Source: Formicarius rufipectus (lineage: Eukaryota; Chordata; Aves; Passeriformes; Formicariidae). Taken from it: a stretch of 64,000 bases of DNA. Shown here piece after piece: positions 45,563 through 57,253 of this stretch (within the stretch, counting starts at the first letter, position 1; the number at the start of each line of letters is the position of its first letter). The notes beneath the pieces are model-generated. The model did no database searches, was not told the DNA's origin, and saw only the letters and a program-made list of their open reading frames with translations. The translations under genes were made by a program, and so were the position numbers. Location of the stretch: positions 62,001 to 126,000 of the forward strand of contig VXAU01001099.1 in the NCBI GenBank assembly GCA_013399695.1, read 5' to 3'.

Positions 45563-47021
45563 AAGTGAATTTTATATAGGGCTAAATAAAAGGCACATTG
45601 TTAGAAAGGTCCTCTTTCACTTTGGAAATGTCTCTGGGGTGGGGAATGCAGTCCATATACTCAGAAAAGTATTTTTAAATGTAAGACTCAGTCTATGCAA
45701 ACTTTTCCCTTTGTTCAGTGTACCTCCTCCTCTTCCTCAAAATTTGAGATCCAGATTCAAAGCTCTCAAGTCTGCTAAAATGCCTAAACCATTTCTCTTC
45801 TGAGATAAAAACAAGTGATAGCCTAAAACTTGTCTTTCACACAAATATATATAACTTACCCTATTTGCCTATACTTTAATCTATTTCCAATGATTCATCT
45901 TCTAAAAACAAAATTTCCAAGAAAAAGTAGTAGAGAACTCTTCTGGAGTAGTAGAACTCTTTTGTAAACATGAGTGGTGGTGTTTTTTAAGGTGGTATTT
46001 AGAGCTGTAGGACTAATTTCCAGGAGAGTACATCTGGTATAGTATGCCTGCAATCCTGTAAGTCACTTAAATGTTTATGCACATAAATATTTTTACAGAA
46101 TCCACTATATAGAGGTTTATCAGACACAAAATACACGTTTGTGTTTAAAATCATGACCTAGAGAATTATCTTTCTGTTTGTGGAATCCTTTAATTTCCAA
46201 ACATTTCAGCAGTATGAAGTAACTCTGAAATATATAATTTTCTTCAATGGAAAAAAGTTAACTTAGAGAAGTAAATAGTGAGTACATATGGTTATTTGAG
46301 TCAAAGCAATTCACAAAAAATGTCATGATGAATGACATAAATGGGGGATCCTAGAGAAGAAAGTAAGTTTAGGAGACCAAAGATGAGAGATGGCAGAGGC
46401 ATCTTTTTCTGGGGAAAAGCAAGAGGCAATCCTCAAGCAGTAGGAGCACATCAGGGAGACATGAGGGAACAACTAACTCTCCTGACTTCTACATGAAAAG
46501 TGTCAGGGAGGTAAACTGTGCTATCATTTTGAACAAGGAATGGTTAATTTCATGGCAGAAAGGAATCCATTATAAGGAGTCATGAATAGCAGTGGAGGGA
46601 ACAGGTGCTCATTGAGTAGATTTCTGTCTGACTGCTTGGGGTTTATCAGTTTTTTCACAGTAGGACTCCTCTGGGGTTAGTAAGGAGCACAATTACAGAA
46701 GCAGAGAAAAGGTCATATGACATTGGTCAAAATACAGTTATGTCCAAATAATTGGAGAGGAATCTGAGGGAAAAGACCATAATGTCTTGTGGAAAAACTC
46801 TCCCCAGGGACTCAGACAGTCCCTTACAACATATCAATAGTGTGGCTCAGGCCTTGGTTCAAGAAGAAAGAAATATTTAAGACAGTGAAAGAAAATTTTG
46901 CTGTCCTTTATTGATTATGGAAAATGACTCTGAAAAGCCACATGGCATTATTTCTGTTTCCTGACCTGATGTGCTTTGCCAGATTTCTTGAGTCAATTTT
47001 TCTCTAATGTTCTTCCCTGCG
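45563..47021. other. Non-coding stretch, nothing recognised
   Basis: AT-rich sequence, no recognisable gene or interspersed repeat. Confidence 0.5.
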
Positions 47022-47030
47022 NNNNNNNNN
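47022..47030. other. Nine-base assembly gap or uncalled bases
   Basis: Nine N directly before an extremely G-rich stretch. These are likely uncalled bases caused by the difficult G-rich template rather than a sized gap. Confidence 0.95.
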
Positions 47031-47074
47031 GGCGCGTGGCGGGGATGAGGGGGGGTGGGGGGGGGGGGGGGGGG
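47031..47074 (+). repeat. G-rich tract with 18-G run
   Basis: GGCGCGTGGCGGGGATGAGG leads into a run interrupted by one T and then 18 consecutive G (47057-47074). Several G-tracts of three or more allow a G-quadruplex. The CpG and G content is far from the AT-rich surroundings. Base calls here may be unreliable, given the adjoining N. Confidence 0.85.
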
Positions 47075-48121
47075 AAATCTGTTTTCTGTGCTCATAAACT
47101 ATGATCAGCTGCAGTTACACACCCTGAAAATGTGATTTCAATAGCACTTGGCAACTAAGCTAAAACTGGGATGCAGGGCCTTTATATCCATTTCTTCTCC
47201 ACAGAGCACATCCCATCCTCCCATGGAGCCTGATGAATAAATAGATCCTTCTTAAACGTTATCAAGGTGACAGCTTGTCATTGCATGTTAGCTGACTCAT
47301 TAAGATTTCTGTTTCAATGATCATCCAGGCTGATGGAGGGCCATTGAGCTGTTAAGATAATCTCACTCTAATGCCTGAAAATACAAGTTCTGTTTGAAAA
47401 GTTTTCATGTGGTTTGCAATTATTTAGTCATATTTTTTACTTCTTCTGAATGCAATCTTGAAATGTTATTTCTGAAATGGGAAAACAGTTTGAGATTAAA
47501 TTATTGAACAGCAACTATTACTGCTGCATTTGTCTTCAGCTATTGGCAATACTGTTTGAGCAGCTCTGCTCTGAGCCTTTCTTTGGGTACTAGATTCCCA
47601 GGCTCTTTGCATTGCTTAGCACTGTCTAATGCTGTTCTGAAAAGGAAAACAGTCTTGGGACAAAGAAGTTGGGTTTATTTCTGGTCTGTGACTCAGACCG
47701 TATGAGAAGTATTGGGTAAACCACATTATTACATTTAATCTTGATTTACTAGAAGAAATAGAAATTTCTGCTCTATTTTTATTATTTTCCCCACTTAATT
47801 TACAGCATCATGACAGTGGGAAATAAAAATACTGACACAAGTGTTTGACAATTGGGCCTTATCACCATTTGTAAACATCAAAACTTAATTTCCTGTTTTT
47901 CTGTTCTACTGAATGTTTCAGGTTGACATTTTGTAGGTAGCCAAAGTTATGAGGAGTAGAGTGCATTTTCACCTTTTAATAAAAGTTGAAGTTGTCTGAT
48001 AAGAATATGGTTCCTGCAAATGAGCTCTAAAAAATTTGTTGCAGGTTGTAAGTTCCATGATAAAAATCAGGAGATATGAAAGCTATGGGAACACTGTGTT
48101 GTGTACTTGTGCTCTCTACAG
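47075..48121. other. Non-coding stretch, nothing recognised
   Basis: AT-rich sequence without recognisable genes or repeats. Confidence 0.5.
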
Positions 48122-48190
48122 GAAACAAACAAACAAAAAAACCAAAACCAAAACAAACAAAAAAACCCCCACAAAAAAACCAAAAAAACT
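48122..48190 (+). repeat. A/C-rich tract (CAAA/CCAAAA)n
   Basis: CAAA units pass into CCAAAA units and an A7C5 block. First of three similar A/C tracts on the same strand within 2.2 kb. Confidence 0.9.
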
Positions 48191-49647
48191 TGCTAAGAAA
48201 GAAAACAAAATATATACTCAAATCTCAGTATTTCATATATTTGGGCCAAGAACAATTTCTAATATAAATTGATATATGAAGTGGAGTATGTGAAATAATG
48301 CTGAGGTTTATTTCTTAATTTTTAATAATGCAAGGCAATCGATTGATGATCATGTTTCCCAGGGATCCTCTGCCAGAGGAATGGTATTAACCAAGGGATT
48401 CAATTATTGCTTCTGTTCAGTTTGATTTCATATGGCACCATGATAAATGGCTTCTGTGACTTCTAATAACAATGCTGTGCGCACATATATTTTCTCTTGT
48501 TTACTTAGTAATTAATATGCCACCCACAGTGACATTATGCAGGTTTATTTACAAAACCTTCAGTAATCAATAATTGTTTCCCATGTGACAACAAAAAAAT
48601 AATCCCAAGCATTGCTATGACAACTCTTTTCTAATGCTCTTATGGTAAAGCACTTTCTTGGCTTTTTTTTCATCTGCCCAAAATCATGAAATATGAAGGC
48701 TGAGTAGTTGTGAGAGCTTGTTCTCTGTATTTAGGGAACCTGTTTGAAGATAGCCAAGCTGGCCTACTTAGAGCAGTTCAGTAGTGGTAACCCAGACTGC
48801 CATTGGGCAAATCATTTGGGAAATGTTTTTAGAAGTAGTTTGTGCATCTCAGCACTATTTCCTACTGTGCAAGACAGAAGCACCTGACTCAGTTCCCCAA
48901 GAGAGGCAGTGAAATTCTTACTTTTATCAAAACAGATGCACATTCTCCTTTGAAATACAAGAAAGGATGGGCAGAAATAGCAGAGTATTTTCTACACACT
49001 GTTGAAAACCTACACTGCTTCTGTGATCAGACAGTTAATTCTGTGCTAGGTGACCTCTTAAATCTTGCTGTTGACTTTTGTAAAAACTCAAAAGACCAGA
49101 GAACAAAATATTAATTTACCAGACTACTTAAATATTAGTGTGATCAGTCAAATGTGTCACCTCTAATGAGTCTGAGTCCTATCTAGCACACCATCAGTAA
49201 TCTGAGATCCTCAATGCTTTCCTGGCTGGAAAAGACTGGTCTGCTCAGCTAGGTGCATGCCCAACTGGGTGGTGTGCAGCAGCAGCAAATTCATGACCTC
49301 TTTCATTGTGTTCAAGACCTTTGTGTCTTTCTAGGAAACACAAGCTCCTAGCTTGCTGTTTCTCTGACACCTATGACAGTAGAGATGCCATTGCCATTTT
49401 AGTGGGTTTCCGGTAGAAGAAGGGGAAGCAGGAGCATACCTGGCTGTGCATAACTTAGCATAAAAACAAATCTCTGTGGAGTCTGACCAGAAGACTCACA
49501 GTTATCTCTGGGTTTGGTTAGGATGAGGTGGAGACTTTGCATTCCTCTGCTTTGTTCAGTCCAGTCTTGGCCTTTTACAGCTACTTCAGCATTGGGTTTT
49601 TTTGCACAGCACTGTGCATTTCTACTCTAGACAGGGAGGTAATTCTG
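48191..49647. other. Non-coding stretch, nothing recognised
   Basis: A 90-codon plus frame at 48842-49114 is unrecognised. No interspersed repeats identified. Confidence 0.5.
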
Positions 49648-49704
49648 AAAAAAAACCGCAACAAAAAACAAACAAACAAAAAACAACCCCAAAAAAACAA
49701 ACTA
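49648..49704 (+). repeat. A/C-rich tract
   Basis: A runs separated by single or grouped C (AAACAAACAAAC and CAACCCCAAAAAAAC). Second of the cluster. Confidence 0.9.
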
Positions 49705-50240
49705 AGGAATGTTGATTTCTGCTTTACAACACTATATATATAACAGTCAGAGGTTCCAAGTTCCATATCTCCAAGTCTCAAAACTTGTGTGTCTTTCAGT
49801 CTAATTTTCAGCTAGGCATGTTTCTTTTAAACCCTGCACGTATATTAATGGAAAATGCTGTCAATTACACTGAAGTTAAGTATTTGGGCCTCTCTCAAGT
49901 TTCAATTCAATCCATACTCTGCTAGAAGCGGGAAGGGAAAAAAAAAAAAGGCAATATGAGAGCATCCTCCTAAGCACCTAAACATCAGGGACATAAACTC
50001 AGTTTTATTAGAGGTCACTCTTGTACCAGAGGTAGACAGGGTAAATTTAATTACACTATAAAAATCCAGATCTTTTTGGCTGCATTTCAAAAAGAATCTT
50101 TCTCACAGTCTTCTTTTGTGAAATAGTATTTTCTACTAAAACTCCACCAAACAGGAAGCGATCAATCTATTCAGGCAGCAGAGACTAAGGGCTAGCTAAT
50201 ATCATAGTTGTAGAACAGATGATTTCATGCAGTTTGCTTG
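49705..50240. other. Non-coding stretch, nothing recognised
   Basis: No gene or repeat recognised; a short A run lies near 49938. Confidence 0.5.
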
Positions 50241-50330
50241 CCAAAAAAAAACCAAAAACAAACAAAAAAAACCCCCCCAAAACAAAAAAAAACCCCAAAC
50301 AAACAAAAAAAAACCCCCCAAAACAAAAAC
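50241..50330 (+). repeat. A/C-rich tract with C7, C4 and C6 runs
   Basis: Runs of seven to nine A alternate with C7 (50272-50278), C4 and C6. The minus strand has three G-tracts of at least four, close to but short of a canonical four-tract G-quadruplex. Confidence 0.9.
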
Positions 50331-51628
50331 ATTTTAACACTGAACTAATTTGATTCTCCCCACATTCTCCTTCTCTGTGTCTCACTCCTCTTGATACTGG
50401 AGTAAGCTCATTAAGACCTGAAGGCAGATGTTATTTCAAATTCGTTATGCTTAATTCTGTTACTTTTTCCTTGACCAAGAAGTTTAGTAAATTGATAAAT
50501 ATTTGCTTAATACTTAAATTAATTTTAGAAAAAGCCCACCAAACCCCCACCATGCTGTAGCAAATTATGTGGCAGCTTGGTTGCCTGCACTGGTTCTGTT
50601 CTTTGTTTTTGGGTAGTGTTTAGAGCTTCCATGCTTCCAGCTCTCCCCCTTTCTAGAGAAGATGAAATCAGCCTGGGGACCTGAAACCTAAAATTAGGTT
50701 ATGTCCTTTTCCTTCTGCCTTTAGGCATACTAGCTCAAAGTAGTACATATCTTGCAAATAACCCTCACGGTTTGTGATACCAGCTATGGGTTTAGGTACT
50801 TTTGAGTATAAGTGAAAAAGAGCAATGAAGGAAAAAAGACACTGGTCCAGCTGATGGACTCTAGAGAAACTGGCAATATATAGTTTTATAGATCTGTGAA
50901 TAATTCTAGAGATATCAGCAGGGTGTGACCTGAAAGAGCTCATTTATTGATGAACTTTTGATTTTCTTTGTCTAGTTTTTGGCTTCTAGATTTGAAATCA
51001 GAATTGCAGCTGTCCCCCTACAAATGTAGTGGTGAGGGCTGCTCTTGTATCAGTTCTGGCTGAACTTGAGACATGGAATAACTGAAGCTTTGTGGCCATC
51101 AAAGGCATGGAACCCTTCTGAACAGTTTGACATGAAGAGCAGATGAGGAAAACTTCCAGTCTGAACTGAACAGTGACACTTCTGCAGTTCAAACAATGAT
51201 ACTGGTTTGCAATAGATCTGCTGGTTGAAAAACTGATGAGGAAGTAAACTGGTTGTCATTAGCTTAAAATTAATTTTATGGGGTGATTTTTCTAGCAAAA
51301 CAGAGAGATATGCCATGGTGGGTCTAACAAAAACATTTAATTTGAATTGAAATAAGATTCTGTACAAATTTTTTAGCTTATTTCTAACCTTATCCTCTTG
51401 TTCATGTCTGTGCCTGGTTTTGCAACTAAAAAGTTTAGTTTTGGAAGTTGTAAAGCATTTTGAGCCTCTCTTCTGCCTCCTTTATATAAGCTACCTGAGA
51501 CTACATCTTTAAATATTTTATCCAAAACTTGATTTTCCTTCAGCAAAAGTTTGTATCTATTTTAAAAAATAATGGCAAGAGGGAAAGGAAGTTTGCTCTA
51601 GTTTTGTAGAATGGAATTAAATAAAATG
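50331..51628. other. Non-coding stretch, nothing recognised
   Basis: Overlapping minus frames at 50998-51367 (64 and 105 codons) are unrecognised. Confidence 0.5.
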
Positions 51629-51643
51629 AGTGCCATCTGCTGG
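51629..51643 (-). promoter_or_regulatory. Candidate CTCF site outside repeats
   Basis: The minus-strand sequence CCAGCAGATGGCACT fits the CTCF core CCASYAGRKGGCRS at all fourteen positions. It is not in a recognised repeat. Occupancy is unknown. Confidence 0.45.
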
Positions 51644-54540
51644 TTGTGAGTTCTAACCTGTATATTCCTTAACCTCCCATGCACTTTGGCATTGCACTGC
51701 TTGCCTTATATTAGAACTCATCGTTATGCAAGAAAGATAATAAAATGCTTCATCTTTCCACTGTCTCATGCTTCTGGGGGAGCAAGAGACATTCCACTGT
51801 AGTTTTAAATTATAAGTAAAGACTCTTTATAATTAAGAAGGTGCCATTAATCAAATCAACCAGCAGTAGCTCAGTGTTTTAATTATACACAAATATTGTG
51901 TAAAGTCTGTTCCTTTTGGTTATTCATCACCTCCATGCACTAGACTGCTGTCTGTTTATTATTTATTAAATCCTGCTGAAGACTTGCTATATTTTACGAG
52001 TATAAAAAGGGTTCTTCAGAATTAATATCAACATTGCTTATTTAACCATAAAGCAGAAAGTCACATTTTTATTTATAACTGGATTATGTGTACTGTGCTC
52101 TTAACTGTATGCACATTTGCCTGTAGCAATAATTTCCATTTATTATATATAGTGATTTTGATAATTCTACTTTTTCTTCTACACTTAGAGTGCACCAAAC
52201 TTAAATAGGATTTCTAATGGATTATTCACCTTTCCCTTAGGTAACAAAGTTAACTTTCAAGAATATGGTAGCAGACAGAAATAGTTTATAATTACCAGAT
52301 CAACAAGATGCAACTTCGGTTTTATAAACTTGCAATCCTGAATCATATAAGGCAGTCAAATCCATTCAAAATTAACATGAATCAAGAACTCGATACTAGT
52401 TTCAAACAACAAATAATGTTATTTTTCTTAATAAGAAAGCAAGACAGATACTGAAAATTCCAGGTTTCCAAAAATTAACAGCATTGCAAAACTCTTTCAT
52501 TGTAATTACTGAAAACCTTTGACCTTTCCAAACATGTACTTGTTGGGTAAATAAAATCCCACCCCTTCAAAATATTTGAATCCTAGAATCTGGGAAGTCC
52601 AGGATTTACTCCTCACCAACAGGACTGATTTCGACCTGAATATGCTCAGATGGCAGCTCTACCATGCTGTTACATGTGCTAAGGTGGGTCATGCAGGCTG
52701 AGCTTTGATCTGAATTTTGTATTCTGGGAAACTGATGAAGTACAGGTTAAAACATATAAATTGCACCTTGGTTTCTGTCTCCAGTGTTTCTTTCCAGTAA
52801 GGCAGTTCAAAACATTTGGATGTGTCCAGCCATTAAAAAATACTAATCATGGGGATATTGAGGTCGAATCTGGAGTTATGACTCAGCACTTTGTGAAAAT
52901 GTAACCTCTGGTGTTATACCTTTTTTCCCCTGCCCCCTCCTCTGATGTCAAAAGTCATGGCTGTTCAGGATGCCAGGCATCTCACTGATCATGGAGCAAG
53001 AATTTGACAAATATAAACAAGTATGAAAAACAGGAAGGCAGTTAAGTAAAAAAGCTGAAGACACCTGCTAGGACAGAATGATTACCTATTTTCTCCACAT
53101 AAAGAACCAGTGTACACCTGCTTCATACTCAAGGACTATATATTTCTCATGTTCTGTAATTCCCACTTCCACTTATTCATTCTTTCTTGTTATGATGAGC
53201 CCTGAAATGAAATCACAAACTATATATAAATTGAGTTATAACAGATAGATCTAAGTAGAGAAAAAAATAAATCTAGATTTATTCTTAGACTATTTGGATG
53301 ATGAGGAACAATTAGCGTGTCCTTGTTTATAGTCTTTAAATATCCATCTTTCATTCTAGACTCTAGCTCCCTTCCTCTGTATTTAGTACAGAAAAAGAGG
53401 AAGAGGAAACTGGGAAAATCTGTTGTACCTGAAGGTACTGCTTTTTGTATTCTCTTCTCAATAGCTGGTTCACAGAGATGGTCTCGAGACAGAAAAGATG
53501 CTGGGCTGGGGACTATTTAGATTTGTGAAAGGCAAAATCACAGAGTGGGCAGGACAACATTGGATGTTTTAGGTTCATGGATGACATGTGCCCCTGGCCG
53601 AGTCTTTAGTATCTTTTAAGATAACAACTGCTGCCACAACTGAGTGGGAACAAGCAATTTGTTTGCAGCAGTTCTCCTGTGACCCCATGGACTGATTGAC
53701 AGTTTTATTTACAAATTGTGCCATTTGGCCTTGGCCTTTTGACAACTTCATTCACAAAGGGTAGCTCATGCCTGAAGGAAAGTCATTGAAATACTTCTGA
53801 TGGCAAGATAACAATTCAGTAATTTTTTTTTCTTGTGTGCTTGAAGGGTGCTGTTGGACAGATCAATACAAGTGAAAAGTTTAAATGCTGTGGACATTGT
53901 GGGGCAGCACTATTGTAAAGCTCAAGTTTTAAACCAAATGAAATGAACTAGACTTCTGTAAAATGAAATATAATGAAAATACTTTTTATTTAAGTATCAT
54001 GCCCCTTTCATCCTCTTTTGATCTCATCACTAAAACCAGTACCCTATAATGTCTTAGGGATGGTTCCACAGACACATTGATTTCATTTCAGTTAATTTAG
54101 TCTTCCTAAAATCAGGTATTTAAGATAGCTGTCAGAGGGGATGGCTCCCAAAGATCCCTCCAACCTACCTTTGGCCAAGATTAATGATTGTTTGCATCCA
54201 TCTCATTCAGAAGGAGTGACTGCCACTTGTCCTATTTCCAACAGCCATCCAGAGCACTTGGCAGTCACAGTCTCCACTATGAAATCTTTTCTATTTATCC
54301 TTCCAATGGCAGAATGGACCTGCCCTGGTCTATGCAAACTGTTTTATTGCTTTGCTCTCTCCTTCTGGATGGCAGTACGAAGGCAAAGCAGCATGGACTA
54401 ATTTGCACAACTGTCGCTTAGACCTCAGATTCCATTAAATGACTTCCATCTCTAGAATCTATCAGTCTCATCGCTTTGTAATATTTATTTGCAGTGGAAA
54501 TACAAAATTCCTTGGAGGGCTCAGTTTACAATGTTTTGAG
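51644..54540. other. Non-coding AT-rich stretch
   Basis: No genes or repeats recognised. The part at about 51650-52200 is rich in TTTATT/AATTA words of the kind found in conserved non-coding elements, but conservation cannot be judged from one sequence. Confidence 0.45.
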
Positions 54541-54575
54541 GTTTTGTTTGTTTGCTGGATTTTTGTTTGTTTTTA
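54541..54575. repeat. (TTTG)n low-complexity tract
   Basis: TTTG units interrupted by CTGGA. Confidence 0.85.
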
Positions 54576-56864
54576 AATTTAAAAAACATATCTACAGCTT
54601 AAATAATAATTATCTCACTATTTACAGTCTTCTCAATTTCTAGATCTTTTCTTAGTTCCTTATTTATGCTGATAGCTACTGGTGATAGTATAAATGAAGT
54701 ATGTATGAAAACCAACACGAATACCTTCACTTGGAATGTACTTGGTCTGGGGAAAAAAAAAAGGTAGACAATGCCTCCAGTACATTGTGAAGTGACTCAT
54801 GTACGGAATGGCAAATAAATATTTCAAAATGTGAGGTCACAGCTTTTCCAAAAGTCTCATTATCAATTCAAAATGAGTTGGTGCGCTTTGGAGTGACTGA
54901 CCTGGACTGTCTATAGTGTTATCTTTGGACATGAAAACCCTGTGTAATTTAACATAGATCGAGAGATCTCATCTTCAAAGGCTAGCACTCACTGAGAGCG
55001 TGGGACATGGAAGCCTGTGTGGAGTAGTTGACATTGTACCCTGGAGTTGATCAAGAGTAACATAAGGCAGCACATACTTAGCTGGCTCAAGAACTATAGA
55101 AAGAATAACTAATGGACATGGGTACCCTACTGAAGCAGCCACACTGTTGTGGTGACTGGGGTCATAGTTTTCTTCATTTCTGTGCCAAGGCTTCTGGTCA
55201 CATGAGTGTGGTTAAGCAGGAGGTGGAAAGTGTTTGTGCTACTCTCATTTGTCATCTATGTACTAACGGGAACAGAAATAACTGTATTCTCTTAGAGCTG
55301 CTCACACATCTATAGAGGTCGGGCCAATCAGTCCTGAAATACACTTCAAATCTCTCAATATGACTAGCAAATAAATCTCCAGAATCTCTGTAGCAACATG
55401 CATCATAATGCATAAGAGCTTGCAGTAGACAGGAACTTGATCAAGTTTCTTTAGAATTCTAGAAGCCTTAACTCATTAATCTGTTTAATGAAATCCATTC
55501 TCTCTTTTTCTCTGTTTATCATTCAAAGAGAAATCTAGCCTTTCTTAGTATTGTATATCTAATGGTTTCTGTAAATGACTTCCAATTTCAAGATTATACA
55601 AGAGTTGGAGTCTTTGTGCCTTTCCAACACACAGTTAAAGTCAGTTTTGACTTGGAGAAAGTTCTGCGACTGCTGCTTATGGGGGAGGGAAGGGTAAGTT
55701 GCCACTTCTAGCAGTCTATGTGAATACCAAATAGGAAATTTGTCTGCTGTGCATGTTCAGAAGCATGTACATATAGTTTATCAGTTTCATGAATAGCTTT
55801 TCACCACCTTCTATAAAGTGATTTATAATGATGACTCATTAAATACTAGTTTCATATTCAAGGGCAATTCTTCTTCCAAAGCAGCGTGTAATATGGCTGC
55901 TCTTCATATGAGAATTACACTTGATAGTGAAAGCTATATTTAAAGGTGACACTAGTCTGAATCTGGAAAGGTTTGCACTCCTGATTTTTAGACTTTTCAC
56001 CTGAGGGATAGATTATGCTATCTTTATTGAGAAAAAAAATGCTCATGAATAACTTTTGTGAATAGGATATATGTCACCTAACTTTATAAGTGTGAGACAT
56101 CTGGTCTAAAGGTGCTCTGTTTTGTCAAAGAGTAGAGAGGTAAATTTAAAAGGTCATCCAATCTGCTTTTGTGGTATCCAATCTAAGTTTCTCTAGGGTG
56201 GATTGAAGGTGCCCCTGTTGTGGTTTAAACTATACTGAGCCTAAATGTTCAATGAAGCCAAGGCATTTGGCTTTTCAACAACAAAAAAAATGGAAGGTGA
56301 ATTGAGCTCTACTTATGACTTTGGGAGTGGATAAAATGGTAGAACAAATAATAAGTGGAAGAAAAAAATTAAACCAAACAGATATGTTACCTGTCCTTTT
56401 AAGATCTCTATGTAGTGATATCCTGTATGATTTCTTCTACAATTATCCTTTTCATTGAGTCAAAATTGATTATCCTGCTGTGCAACATCTCTCATTCCAA
56501 ATCAGCACCTGCCAAATAAAAATTATTCTCACTTTCCTTGCCCTTAATTTTCCTGTCTGAAGATTTCTGAATGTACCATGGAGTTTTCTAAGGCTAGAAC
56601 TGAGGTTTAACTGCCAGTCTTATATAATTTAATTATCCCTTTTTGTCAAAAGTGTTTAGGAAATATTACCTGGTCAGAAACCTGACTTCTTTACTGGACC
56701 ATAATCACTGATAGAAACCAGCTGTCAGTATTATAGTCTAAGGGTTAATTCTGAAGTGTGACGTTGTCTGCTGGGGAACAAGTAAAGCAGTGAATAGTAG
56801 ATGAACTGAATAAGGAAGGCAAAACACCAGAACTCTCAGGATCTCAGTAAATTAGATTAAAGGT
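54576..56864. other. Non-coding stretch, nothing recognised
   Basis: No gene or repeat recognised. Confidence 0.5.
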
Positions 56865-56921
56865 ATTTTTTTGTTTGCTTATTTTGGTTTTCTGCTTTTT
56901 GTTTGTTTTTCTTCTGCTTCC
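56865..56921. repeat. T/G-rich low-complexity tract
   Basis: TTTTTTGTTTGC, TTTTGG and TTTTTGTTTGTTTTT units. Confidence 0.8.
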
Positions 56922-57213
56922 ATTTTAAAATTCAGCCTTTTTGATGTAATACTTGTTAACTTAAGGTGAACTTTACCTACTTGCTGCTGGGTGAAGTTCT
57001 CCTTCTATGTCTGTGGTGTTTTAGGAGGTCTCCAGCATGAAGAATAACAACCCAAAGACTAAATCCCAATAAAAACAGGATTGATTTTAAAACATCTGGA
57101 CAGAAACATTAGTTTCTTCATGAAGACCAAAGATATGGAGAAGATGGTCACATTTTGTTGGTAGCAAAGTAATTTTTACTTAGCTTGAGCACATAGTGAA
57201 TTCTTGCTTGATT
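56922..57213. other. Short non-coding stretch
   Basis: Nothing recognised. Confidence 0.5.
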
Positions 57214-57253
57214 TGGTGGTGGTGGTGTGTTGTTGTTGTGTTTTTTTTTTGTN
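57214..57253. repeat. (GGT)n(GTT)n(T)n tract ending in one N
   Basis: GGTGGTGGTGGTG then TGTTGTTGTTGTG and an eleven-T run, with a single uncalled base at 57253. The N probably reflects uncertain homopolymer calling. Confidence 0.9.

Noticed and set aside
52650..52665. CTCAGATGGCAGC as a CTCF site
   Set aside because: Lacks the CCA start of the core motif.
56130..56260. AAAAGGTCATCCAATCTG, faintly like the antisense CR1 3' end
   Set aside because: Too short, and the rest does not follow the CR1 order.
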